A stretch of 8,863 bases of DNA from Thermoplasmata archaeon (lineage in GTDB: Archaea > Thermoplasmatota > E2 > DHVEG-1): NCBI GenBank assembly GCA_030606465.1, contig JAUWGL010000025.1:1-8863 (forward strand), in the 5' to 3' direction. Under the pieces are notes generated by a model. That model saw only the letters and a program-made list of their open reading frames with translations. It did no database searches and was not told the DNA's origin. This document shows positions 1 through 6,361 of this stretch, one piece after another. The stretch's first letter is position 1; every line of letters starts with the position of its first letter. A program made the translations under genes and the position numbers.

Positions 1-43
1 CGTCAAAATTATAAGAAATGATGCAAGAAGAGGTTGTATTATT

Positions 44-451
44 ATGAAGATTATAACACCTGATGACCTATCAAAAGCAATAGCAAATAGAACTGGAATA
101 GACATAAAAGAAGTACGTAGAGATGCAGGATTTGTAATGGATATTTTTGGATTCCAAGATCGAGTTATTGACAATGTACTTGACCCTGAAGATAGGCAAT
201 TATTCTACACCCTAGAAAAAGAAGGAATGCTTACCACTGAAAGAGAAGAAACAACTTTGTATGATGGCAGAGAATGGCGAACACATTATTGGGTGATTAG
301 AAAAGATATAATCTTAAAATATGCACGAGATGAAAACAAAAGAACTGGAACTGTTCTTTCAGATAAACAAACCATTGGAGATATCTCTGATGAAGCCATC
401 TATGATAATATCAGTGATGACCAGTGGATTACAAGAAAAATAGATGAATAA
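44..451 (+). CDS. DUF6015-like small archaeal protein, possible winged helix
   Basis: A 135-residue soluble, acidic protein with no signal peptide or membrane segment. Residues about 38-90 show a pattern I associate with the archaeal DUF6015 family: a D-x-x-LDPEDR stretch, then FYTLEKEGML, then TTEREE and a DGREWRTHYW block. The helix followed by a basic/aromatic hairpin would fit a winged-helix fold, but no DNA-binding role can be shown. The family assignment is from memory and its function is unknown. I chose ATG 44 because GAGGT (30-34) lies 9 bases upstream, a good archaeal ribosome binding site. The frame is open upstream to the window edge, so a longer form cannot be excluded. A run of T-tracts follows the stop, so it probably ends its transcript. 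Confidence 0.72.
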   Translation: MKIITPDDLSKAIANRTGIDIKEVRRDAGFVMDIFGFQDRVIDNVLDPEDRQLFYTLEKEGMLTTEREETTLYDGREWRTHYWVIRKDIILKYARDENKRTGTVLSDKQTIGDISDEAIYDNISDDQWITRKIDE

Positions 452-456
452 ACTCC

Positions 457-487
457 TTTTTTTATATTTTTTTTATCCCTTTTTTTC
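457..487 (+). terminator. Archaeal oligo-T terminator
   Basis: Three T-tracts (457-463, 467-474 and 480-486) start five bases after the stop of the first gene. There is no convincing hairpin. Clustered oligo-T without a stem is the usual archaeal termination signal, so this likely separates the first gene from metK. Confidence 0.6.
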
Positions 488-527
488 AAAAAAATTAAAT
501 ACTTAGTTCTTAGTTCCCTATTTCTCA
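488..527 (+). promoter_or_regulatory. Putative metK promoter with tandem repeat
   Basis: An A-rich tract (488-494, possible BRE) precedes a TATA-like box ATTAAATA (494-501). A start site about 25 bases downstream would fall near 522-527, giving a leader of roughly 40 bases. A perfect 7-base tandem repeat, CTTAGTT at 502-508 and 509-515, sits just after the TATA box, where an archaeal repressor would block initiation. The metK ribosome binding site is AGGTGA at 556-561, six bases before the ATG. Promoter placement is by pattern only. Confidence 0.4.
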
Positions 528-567
528 AATAATATGGGGGTTATTAATAAGTTCCAGGTGAAATATT

Positions 568-1743
568 ATGATAAAAAGAAAAATAATTATAAGTTCAGAA
601 TCTGTAACTGAAGGTCATCCTGATAAGATGTGTGATCTTATATCAGATGCTATTCTTGATGAAGCAATGAATCAAGATAAATTTTCACGAGTAGCAATTG
701 AGGCAGGTACAAAAAATGGTGGAGTAATGGTCTTTGGTGAAATGACAACAAATGCTTACATAGATATTCCACGGGTTGTAAGAGATACAATAAAAGAAAT
801 TGGTTATACAAGATCAGAGTATGGAATCGAATGGGAGACATGTTCTGTTTGGGTTCAAATAACAGAACAAAGCCCTGATATTTCCCAGGGTGTAACAGAT
901 GGAAAAGGTCTACATAAGGAACAAGGAGCAGGCGACCAGGGAATGATGTATGGATATGCCTGTAATGATACAAAAGAACTTATGCCACTTCCAATCTCTC
1001 TTGCCCATAAGCTTACAAAGAAACTAGCAGAAATAAGAAAAGAAGGAGAAATATCTTATCTTAGACCAGATGGTAAATCACAGGTATCCGTTGAATATGA
1101 TGAAAAAGGAAAACCCATTCGTGCTGATACAATAGTTGTAAGTACTCAACATGATGGCGGGATTGTTCATAGCAAAATTAGAAAGGACATGATTGAAAAA
1201 GTAATTAAACCCATTTGTAAAAAATGGATCGATAAAGATACAGTTTTCCATGTTAATCCAACTGGTGCTTTTGTCCGAGGTGGACCATATGCTGATGCAG
1301 GTCTTACTGGTCGTAAAATCATAGTTGATACCTATGGTGGTGTCGGCCGTCATGGTGGTGGAGCTTTTTCGGGTAAGGATCCAAGTAAGGTTGATCGTAG
1401 TGCTGCTTATATTGCTCGTTATATTGCTAAAAACATAGTTGCTGCAGATATTGCTGAAAAATGTGAAATACAGCTTGCTTATGCAATTGGTGTCGCAGAT
1501 CCTGTTTCAATTAATATTGAGTGTTTTGGAACAAATAAAATACCTATTGATAAAATTGAAAAACTTATTAGGGAGTTATTCCCGCTTAAACCAAGTGATA
1601 TTCTTAAACATCTTGATCTAAGAAGACCAATATTTTACAAGACTGCATCCTATGGTCATTTTGGTCGTGATGATCCTGATTTTACTTGGGAGAAAACCGA
1701 TAAAGTAGGATTGTTAAAAAAAGAGGCAGGTTTAAAGAAATAA
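568..1743 (+). CDS. metK: S-adenosylmethionine synthetase, bacterial type
   Basis: Methionine adenosyltransferase (ATP + methionine to S-adenosylmethionine, phosphate and diphosphate), cytosolic. The 391-residue length matches the bacterial family. Visible signatures are GHPDK (16-20), GAGDQG (120-125), RPDGKSQV (166-173), GLTGRK (245-250) and [16 protein letters not shown] (263-278). By comparison with the E. coli enzyme, the catalytic and metal-binding residues appear intact: H17, D19, D123, D168, K170, D243, R249, K250, K270, K274 and D276. Most archaea instead have a very divergent archaeal-type enzyme, so this copy suggests bacterial ancestry or transfer. The active-site loop reads [11 protein letters not shown] (230-240), where bacteria and eukaryotes nearly always have Arg at position 234. 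ATG 568 has a good ribosome binding site six bases upstream. It appears to be a single-gene unit, since a terminator precedes it and a structured gap follows. Confidence 0.97.
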   Translation: MIKRKIIISSESVTEGHPDKMCDLISDAILDEAMNQDKFSRVAIEAGTKNGGVMVFGEMTTNAYIDIPRVVRDTIKEIGYTRSEYGIEWETCSVWVQITEQSPDISQGVTDGKGLHKEQGAGDQGMMYGYACNDTKELMPLPISLAHKLTKKLAEIRKEGEISYLRPDGKSQVSVEYDEKGKPIRADTIVVSTQHDGGIVHSKIRKDMIEKVIKPICKKWIDKDTVFHVNPTGAFVRGGPYADAGLTGRKIIVDTYGGVGRHGGGAFSGKDPSKVDRSAAYIARYIAKNIVAADIAEKCEIQLAYAIGVADPVSINIECFGTNKIPIDKIEKLIRELFPLKPSDILKHLDLRRPIFYKTASYGHFGRDDPDFTWEKTDKVGLLKKEAGLKK

Positions 1744-1761
1744 AACATATTCTGTGCTAAT

Positions 1762-1822
1762 ATAAGATTTATTATATTACGCTTATGGCTGCAGGTAATT
1801 ATATGTAATATTATATTCTTAT
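1762..1822 (+). repeat. Imperfect inverted repeat downstream of metK
   Basis: ATATTAC (1774-1780) is perfectly complementary to GTAATAT (1805-1811). Further out, three more bases (1770-1772 with 1813-1815) and ATAAGA (1762-1767) with TCTTAT (1817-1822) also pair, giving an interrupted stem of about 16 pairs around a 24-base loop. The loop holds the only G+C-rich stretch in this gap, including the palindrome CTGCAG. It could be a metK 3'-end structure or an operator for the next gene. In such AT-rich DNA it may be chance. Confidence 0.35.
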
Positions 1823-1866
1823 CTTAGTTATAGTATTTATTTGGAACGCATGTGGGGGAAGTTATT

Positions 1867-2094
1867 ATGGTTGAGTTTCAAACGCTTAAGTCTAAAGAGA
1901 TAAAGTTTGGGAGAAATAGTTTTATTGAGATATCAAAGAGAAAAGTTATTACGCCTGTTGGGGAAAATGAGTTTATTGCGATCTCTCGAGGTTTTTATCT
2001 TCCTGATAAGACAAAAAGATGGCGTTCTTCTATTTCGTTGCCTACTGAGAAAGATAAACGTGAGAGGATTGCAGAGTTAATAAAGTCGTTTTGA
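1867..2094 (+). CDS. Small PC4-like nucleic-acid-binding protein (putative)
   Basis: A 75-residue basic protein without membrane segments. Its pattern follows the PC4/p15 single-stranded-DNA-binding domain: an IKFGRNSFIEI strand (12-22), a loop, then FIAISRGFYLPD (36-47), a basic turn KTKRWRSS (48-55), ISLP (56-59), and a final helix ending in IAELIKSF. In PC4 the matching elements are the first strand ending in a Gly-containing turn, the IREYW-like strand, the KGISL strand and the C-terminal helix. This similarity is judged by eye, so the DNA-binding role is an inference. I chose ATG 1867 because the GGGGGA run (1854-1859) sits 7 bases before it; an in-frame GTG at 1852 would overlap that ribosome binding site. 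The gene stands alone, ending in a hairpin-plus-T terminator. Confidence 0.75.
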   Translation: MVEFQTLKSKEIKFGRNSFIEISKRKVITPVGENEFIAISRGFYLPDKTKRWRSSISLPTEKDKRERIAELIKSF

Positions 2095-2171
2095 GAAGGA
2101 TATCTCTTTTTTAGTTATATTCTTCCATTGTGATATTCATATTTTTTTTGTCTTTGTTTTTTCTGTTTTTT
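2093..2171 (+). terminator. Hairpin plus repeated oligo-T terminator
   Basis: GAGA (2093-2096) and TCTC (2103-2106) can form a short stem overlapping the stop codon and followed directly by T6 (2107-2112). Further T-tracts lie at 2142-2149, 2157-2162 and 2166-2171. Strong termination between the PC4-like gene and the surface-protein gene is likely; the 4-pair stem itself is weak. Confidence 0.5.
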
Positions 2172-2201
2172 CGTTAGTTTAAAGTAGACGTGAGGATATT
2201 T

Positions 2202-2207
2202 GGAGGT
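2202..2207 (+). promoter_or_regulatory. GGAGGT ribosome binding site selecting a TTG start
   Basis: This is the closest match in the window to the complement of the 16S rRNA 3' end. It lies 7 bases before TTG 2215, the normal spacing, but overlaps TTG 2200 and is only one base before GTG 2209. It therefore favours TTG 2215 as the start. A TTTAAAG box at about 2178-2184 would instead fit a leaderless start near GTG 2209. Confidence 0.5.
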
Positions 2208-2214
2208 TGTGTCT

Positions 2215-2868
2215 TTGAAGGATGGTTTTAGAGGTAATCGGATATATGTAATAGTTGCGATTTTTGTTATTATAGTAATTGTTTTAGCTGTTCTTTTTAG
2301 TGGCACAGGATTATTTCTAGCATATGTACCCTATGATACTCGAGAAGGATGGGATGAGGATATAGACGAACGAAAAAGTGGTTCTCAGCTTTTTGGCTTG
2401 GAAAGTTGGTGTAGTTTTACATATAGAAATAATAATAGCAGTTACCCTGCATATATTACTGTTACAACAATGAAAACATTTTTTATGATGAATGAAAACG
2501 AGCTAAAGGAGAAAACCCGGGGGACAATTATTGAAAAGGCATCAGAACAGAACATAATGATTGATACAAAAACTGAGATCTCTGAAGAACGTACATTAAA
2601 AAATGGTCATGCGACAATGTATGTGGTGTACAATGGTACTTATAACGCATCGGAGAATATTACTGAGCAGGTGAAATTTATTGGTGAAACATGGAACTGC
2701 GGTAAATCTAGCACCTCAATTATTTGCATAGGATACGCCCAGATTACAGATAATGCACATAATAACACCGAACTAAACCTGAAATATTGGGAAAAAATCA
2801 TCGGTGATAAAGATGGTACTTTCACAAAAAATCCTGCTGGACTTATTTTTAATGTAAACTGTCATTAA
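2215..2868 (+). CDS. Membrane-anchored surface protein, sequon-rich, unknown function
   Basis: I do not recognise a named family. From TTG 2215 the protein has 217 residues: a short basic N-terminus, one membrane segment at about 11-37, and an exported domain of roughly 180 residues, so the anchor places it outside the membrane. The domain carries six N-x-S/T sequons (N73, N74, N140, N144, N148, N183), which fits archaeal N-glycosylation, and four cysteines (C66, C161, C171, C216) that could form disulfides. The alternating strand/helix pattern, with NGHATMYVVYNGT and later GETWNCG and CIGYAQ blocks, faintly resembles PsbP/DcrB-like domains, but this is a guess. GTG 2209 and TTG 2200 are alternative starts. 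Its stop overlaps the converging UPF0179 gene by four bases. Confidence 0.75.
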   Translation: MKDGFRGNRIYVIVAIFVIIVIVLAVLFSGTGLFLAYVPYDTREGWDEDIDERKSGSQLFGLESWCSFTYRNNNSSYPAYITVTTMKTFFMMNENELKEKTRGTIIEKASEQNIMIDTKTEISEERTLKNGHATMYVVYNGTYNASENITEQVKFIGETWNCGKSSTSIICIGYAQITDNAHNNTELNLKYWEKIIGDKDGTFTKNPAGLIFNVNCH

Positions 2869-3290
2869 TCGGATACTTCTGCTTTTTGCAGTTCATATCC
2901 TTCTGGGCATTCTATAGACTCATATATTTTTTCTACCTTGTATTGTTTATCATGTTGAATTCTAATACTGAAACAAAGTTTGTAATGTTTACAACCAATG
3001 TTATTACATTCTTTTTTCTCAATTTTGGTAATGTTTCCTTCAGAAATTCTTTTATCGATAGATGTGATGATTGGCATTTCCTGGACTTCTACAACTGCTG
3101 CATTTCCATCATGCACACTACAACTATGACGTTTATCTCTTACCTTTGTAATCTTATAACGTCCACCAGGTTTAAGATTGAAACATACTGTTTTAAGCTT
3201 ACAGTTTTTACAATCGTTTTGTGGCCCTAAATAAATAAATTCATCATTTTCTTTTGCTAGCTTTTCTCCTATTAATGTTACTAATGGCAT
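2865..3290 (-). CDS. UPF0179 family cysteine-rich protein
   Basis: A 141-residue soluble protein of the archaeal UPF0179 family, whose function is unknown. Eight cysteines fall into two sets of four: C27, C30, C36, C57 and C95, C100, C106, C128. The two halves align with each other (about 27-69 and 95-138): each has a CK-x5-CF core, then a YKI/YKV strand, a late Cys and a V-x-EV or AEV end. This points to an internal duplication with two metal sites, zinc or iron-sulfur; which metal cannot be told. The gene starts two bases after the egsA stop. AGGAG (complement of 3301-3305), 10 bases before the ATG and inside egsA, is its ribosome binding site. The two are therefore one operon, but a role in lipid synthesis is only suggested by position. 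Confidence 0.9.
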   Translation of the reverse strand: MPLVTLIGEKLAKENDEFIYLGPQNDCKNCKLKTVCFNLKPGGRYKITKVRDKRHSCSVHDGNAAVVEVQEMPIITSIDKRISEGNITKIEKKECNNIGCKHYKLCFSIRIQHDKQYKVEKIYESIECPEGYELQKAEVSD

Positions 3291-3292
3291 GT

Positions 3293-4390
3293 TTATATTA
3301 CTCCTGTTGTTTTAGCAAGTTTTTTAGCAGCATCTTCTGTCAGACCGTTTTCTCCAAGTATCGTGTATCTTTCAGGTCTTATTTCCTGAGCTTTGACTAA
3401 TGCTTCGACGATTTTCTTTTTTGATATTCCAAGTTCTTTAGAGGTAGTAGGTGCTCCTATCTTCTTCAAAGCATCTCGTATTTCTTCCCAGTTTCCCCCA
3501 TGAAGGTAGACCATCATGATTGCACCGACACCACATTGTTCACCATGCATGGGTTTTCTGCCTTTTTTGCCTTTTAACATTATCCCTGGCCCTAAGTGAT
3601 CTAACATATGGGAAAACATATGTTCTGATCCTGATGCTGGTCTGGTGTTGCCTGCTACGCTCATTGCTACTCCTGAAACGATAATTGCTTTTACTGCTAG
3701 CCATGCTGATTCCTCAGTGTCAGGTCTTATATCTTCAGCGTTTTCTATTAGCATTTCTGCTGCAGTCTTTGCTAATACTGCAGAATGACTGCTATATTCT
3801 TCACCTTTAAGACGATGTGCAAGCTCCCAGTCCATAACAGCAGAAATGTTAGATATGACATCTGCACATCCTGATGCAAGCATTCTAAATGGTGCCTTAG
3901 CTATGATTTCTGTATCTGCAAGTATTGCGACAGGTGACATAGCGGTTTTTGAAACAGATCCTTTCCTATGTTTTAACGATGCACGTGGAGATGCTATGCC
4001 ATCATGTGCAGCAGAAGTTGGCACACTGATAAACGGTTTTTTAAGATCATAGGCTGCAAGTTTGGTTATATCAATGACGCTTCCTCCGCCTACTCCTAAT
4101 AAAATTTCAATGTTGTTTTTATTGGCATATTTGATGACGCGATTCACTTCATTTACAGAAGCTGATGAGACAATTTTTTCTTTAATGATGTAATTTGCTT
4201 TTTCAAGAGTTTTAAATATTTCATTTCCTGATAATTTCTTTGTTTTTTTGTCTGCTACTACTAATACAGAATTGCCACTACATATTCTAGCACATAGCTC
4301 TGCAATTTGAGATGTTGTCTTATGTCCTACTATTATTTCTCTTGGAAATATCATTGTTTTTGATTTTGTAAATCGTTCCATAGTCAACAT
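3293..4390 (-). CDS. egsA: Glycerol-1-phosphate dehydrogenase [NAD(P)+]
   Basis: Reduces dihydroxyacetone phosphate to sn-glycerol-1-phosphate, giving the archaeal backbone stereochemistry for ether lipids; cytosolic, iron-containing-alcohol-dehydrogenase superfamily. The 365-residue length is typical. Visible features are the nucleotide-binding GGGSVID (101-107), the substrate/cofactor loop PTSAAHDG (124-131), and the expected Zn ligands D177 (SGCADVISN), H257 (SGSEHMFSH) and H282 (MHGEQCGVG). All look intact. Two close starts exist, ATG 4390 and ATG 4381; neither has a ribosome binding site. The TATA-like box at about 4405-4414 would place transcription start near 4381-4390, so the mRNA may be leaderless and MERFTKSK, from 4381, is equally plausible. 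It heads an operon with the UPF0179 gene. Confidence 0.97.
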   Translation of the reverse strand: MLTMERFTKSKTMIFPREIIVGHKTTSQIAELCARICSGNSVLVVADKKTKKLSGNEIFKTLEKANYIIKEKIVSSASVNEVNRVIKYANKNNIEILLGVGGGSVIDITKLAAYDLKKPFISVPTSAAHDGIASPRASLKHRKGSVSKTAMSPVAILADTEIIAKAPFRMLASGCADVISNISAVMDWELAHRLKGEEYSSHSAVLAKTAAEMLIENAEDIRPDTEESAWLAVKAIIVSGVAMSVAGNTRPASGSEHMFSHMLDHLGPGIMLKGKKGRKPMHGEQCGVGAIMMVYLHGGNWEEIRDALKKIGAPTTSKELGISKKKIVEALVKAQEIRPERYTILGENGLTEDAAKKLAKTTGVI

Positions 4391-4441
4391 GGGTAAACCA
4401 AGGGTTTAATATATTATTTTTTCCTTTCATACAATGAAAAA
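4391..4441. promoter_or_regulatory. Compact divergent promoter, shared AT-rich core
   Basis: Only 51 bases separate the egsA start from the DUF63 gene start. The core TTTAATATATTATTTTTT (4405-4422) offers TATA-like boxes on both strands, with a purine-rich GGAAAAAA stretch upstream of it on the - strand as a possible BRE. Neither gene has a ribosome binding site, and distances of about 25-32 bases from box to start codon fit leaderless or nearly leaderless transcripts in both directions. Confidence 0.5.
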
Positions 4442-5479
4442 ATGAGAATATTTGAGGTTTATAGGCAAAATACTACCACGTTTTATCTTAGTATACTCCT
4501 GATAGCAATAGTAGTAATCATGATTGGAATTGTAATATTTCCATCTGTTTTTTATGATCAATGGATATGGAAATATTACTGGGGCCCAGTAGTGGCAGAT
4601 GCATCAGGAGGAACTGCGACATATAATGGTGTACAAGCACAGGAAGGGTACACTATTATTTCTGAGTTAACCTATGGTGTGATACTGATTTTTGCATTGT
4701 ATGCTATTTATAAACTTTTGAAAAAACTAGAGATAGTTGTTGATTGGAGATTTGCTTTGGCTTTAATGCCTTACATCCTGTTCGGTCCAATTACTCGGGT
4801 TTTAGAAGACACAGGTTATTTTGATAAGCCTTGGGTTTATTGGTTTATTTCTCCTTTGATATATCTTCAGATTGCTATTTATGCCTTGTTATTTTTGCTT
4901 CTCGGGTATTATTTAGAAAAAAAATTCAAAAAACAAAATCTAACAGTGAATACTGTGTTGTTTTCAGGTGGTTTAATTTTTTTACTACCCTCTGTTTTTT
5001 TGATTGCAAAATGGTTTTTAGGTGACCAATGGGGTTTTACTACTGGTGTGCGTTTTGATGTTTTGTTAATAGTCATTGGTTTAATTGTTTTAATTGTAGG
5101 TTTAGTCTATCTTTTTTCATATGTTTTTAGAGGTAAAGAACAATTATTTGCTTATAAGAACCCGTTGAATCTAGCAATGCTAGCAGGCCATTTATTAGAT
5201 GGAATAACGAGTTATATTAGTATTAAAGATCCATTATGTATGGGGCTGGGTTATGCTGAGAAACATCCTGCTTCAAATGCTTTGTTGAATATTTGGGGGC
5301 CGTTGTTTCCCATTGTTAAATTTATATTGATCATTGTTGTGATTTATGTTTTTGATGTTTTATATAAGGAAGAGCTGAAGGATCATTTGACTCTTGTGAA
5401 TCTTCTTAAGATAGGTATTCTTATTCTTGGTTTTTCACCTGGTTTTCGTGATCTTTTACGTGTGACAATGGGTGTGTGA
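4442..5479 (+). CDS. DUF63 family multi-pass membrane protein
   Basis: A 345-residue integral membrane protein with about eight hydrophobic segments (roughly 13-36, 75-95, 103-117, 133-158, 172-192, 205-228, 284-305, 320-338). It carries what I recognise as archaeal DUF63 signatures: FGPITRVLEDTG (114-125, with R119, E122, D123), GHLLDGITSY (249-258, with H250, D253) and EKHPASN (273-279). Conserved polar and His residues inside or beside membrane helices suggest a catalytic or transport role, but the family is uncharacterised. ATG 4442 is used; an ATG at 4434 is followed at once by a stop. It is the first gene of the operon running into lipA, with its stop five bases before, or four bases overlapping, the lipA start. 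That linkage hints at, but does not prove, a lipoate-related role. Confidence 0.9.
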   Translation: MRIFEVYRQNTTTFYLSILLIAIVVIMIGIVIFPSVFYDQWIWKYYWGPVVADASGGTATYNGVQAQEGYTIISELTYGVILIFALYAIYKLLKKLEIVVDWRFALALMPYILFGPITRVLEDTGYFDKPWVYWFISPLIYLQIAIYALLFLLLGYYLEKKFKKQNLTVNTVLFSGGLIFLLPSVFLIAKWFLGDQWGFTTGVRFDVLLIVIGLIVLIVGLVYLFSYVFRGKEQLFAYKNPLNLAMLAGHLLDGITSYISIKDPLCMGLGYAEKHPASNALLNIWGPLFPIVKFILIIVVIYVFDVLYKEELKDHLTLVNLLKIGILILGFSPGFRDLLRVTMGV

Positions 5480-5484
5480 CATTT

Positions 5485-6333
5485 ATGGGGAGACGTCATC
5501 CTGATTGGTTAAAAGTAAAAATTGGTGGAGGAGAGCAGTTTGTTAAAATGAAATCTCTTCTTAGACGTGCTAAATTGCATACGATTTGTGAGGAGGCTAA
5601 CTGTCCCAACATCGCTGAATGTTTTGACTGTGGTACTGCTGTTTTTTTAATCCTTGGTGATACTTGTACAAGGAATTGTAGATACTGCAATGTAAAACAT
5701 GGAAAACCACTGTCCTTAAACCCAAATGAACCAAAAGATGTTGCAGAAAGTGTAAAAGAGCTTGGTTTAAAATATGTGGTTATTACTTCTGTGACAAGAG
5801 ATGATTTAGGTGATGGTGGTGCAGATGTTTTTTATGATTGTGTTAAAGAAGTTCAAAAATTGAACAAGGATTGTAAAGTTGAGGTTTTGATTCCTGATTT
5901 CAAAGGTAGTAAAGAAGCTTTGAAGAAAGTAGTTGATTCTAAATCTGATGTGATAAATCATAACATTGAGGTTGTTGAGGAATTGTTTTCTGATATTAGG
6001 CCTGAAGGTGATTATAAGATAAGTTTGCAGGTTTTAAAAAATATTAAAAAATTTGATGGGAACATGAAATCTAAATCTGGTTTTATGATAGGATTGGGAG
6101 AAACAGAGGATCAGATTAGAAAAACAATGATGGATTTAAGAGAAGTGGATGTTGATTTTTTAACTATTGGGCAGTACTTACAACCATCTAGGGAGCATGC
6201 TAAAATAAAGAAATACTATACACCTGATGAATTTGAGAGGTTCAAACAAATGGCTCTTGATTTAGGTTTCCATCATGTTGAATCAGGGCCGCTTGTTAGA
6301 AGTTCTTATCATGCGGAAAAAGCGTTTTGTTGA
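5485..6333 (+). CDS. lipA: Lipoyl synthase, radical SAM
   Basis: Inserts two sulfur atoms into protein-bound octanoyl chains to make lipoyl groups, using S-adenosylmethionine and two 4Fe-4S clusters; cytosolic. From ATG 5485 it has 282 residues, slightly shorter than many bacterial enzymes. The auxiliary cluster motif C-x4-C-x5-C is C35, C40, C46; the radical SAM motif C-x3-C-x2-C is C61, C65, C68; and the C-terminal RSSYH (272-276) contains the serine that ligates the auxiliary cluster. GDGGA, IPDFKG and GLGET elements are also present. All key residues are intact. The start begins MGRRHPDWLK, like family N-termini, with a weak GGGTG/TGTGA ribosome binding site upstream. GTG 5476, overlapping the DUF63 stop by four bases, would add three residues. 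The next gene is lplB. Confidence 0.96.
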   Translation: MGRRHPDWLKVKIGGGEQFVKMKSLLRRAKLHTICEEANCPNIAECFDCGTAVFLILGDTCTRNCRYCNVKHGKPLSLNPNEPKDVAESVKELGLKYVVITSVTRDDLGDGGADVFYDCVKEVQKLNKDCKVEVLIPDFKGSKEALKKVVDSKSDVINHNIEVVEELFSDIRPEGDYKISLQVLKNIKKFDGNMKSKSGFMIGLGETEDQIRKTMMDLREVDVDFLTIGQYLQPSREHAKIKKYYTPDEFERFKQMALDLGFHHVESGPLVRSSYHAEKAFC

Positions 6334-6361
6334 ACTCATGAAAAAAGGATGAAATTTATAA

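Noticed and set aside
1..21. Possible tail of an upstream + gene ending in TGA at 19-21
   Set aside because: Only six codons are visible and the frame of the first annotated gene is also open here, so neither can be tested within the window.
18..47. Nine-codon mini-frame ending in an ATGA overlap with the first gene
   Set aside because: It has no ribosome binding site of its own and overlaps the one for ATG 44; likely chance.
502..567. SAM riboswitch in the metK leader
   Set aside because: The leader is only about 40 bases, has no multi-stem structure, and contains only weak AT-rich pairing.
534..611. 25-codon upstream frame overlapping the metK start
   Set aside because: No ribosome binding site precedes ATG 534, and the good one at 556-561 serves metK. 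It reads like random AT-rich translation.
650..973. 107-codon - strand frame inside metK
   Set aside because: It is fully antisense to a clear conserved gene and shows no protein-like conservation; the same holds for - strand frames at 1078-1353, 5496-5690 and 7024-7257.
2886..3230. 114-codon + strand frame opposite the UPF0179 gene
   Set aside because: Rich in Phe and Ile as expected for antisense of a Lys/Glu-rich gene; UPF0179 on the other strand is well supported.
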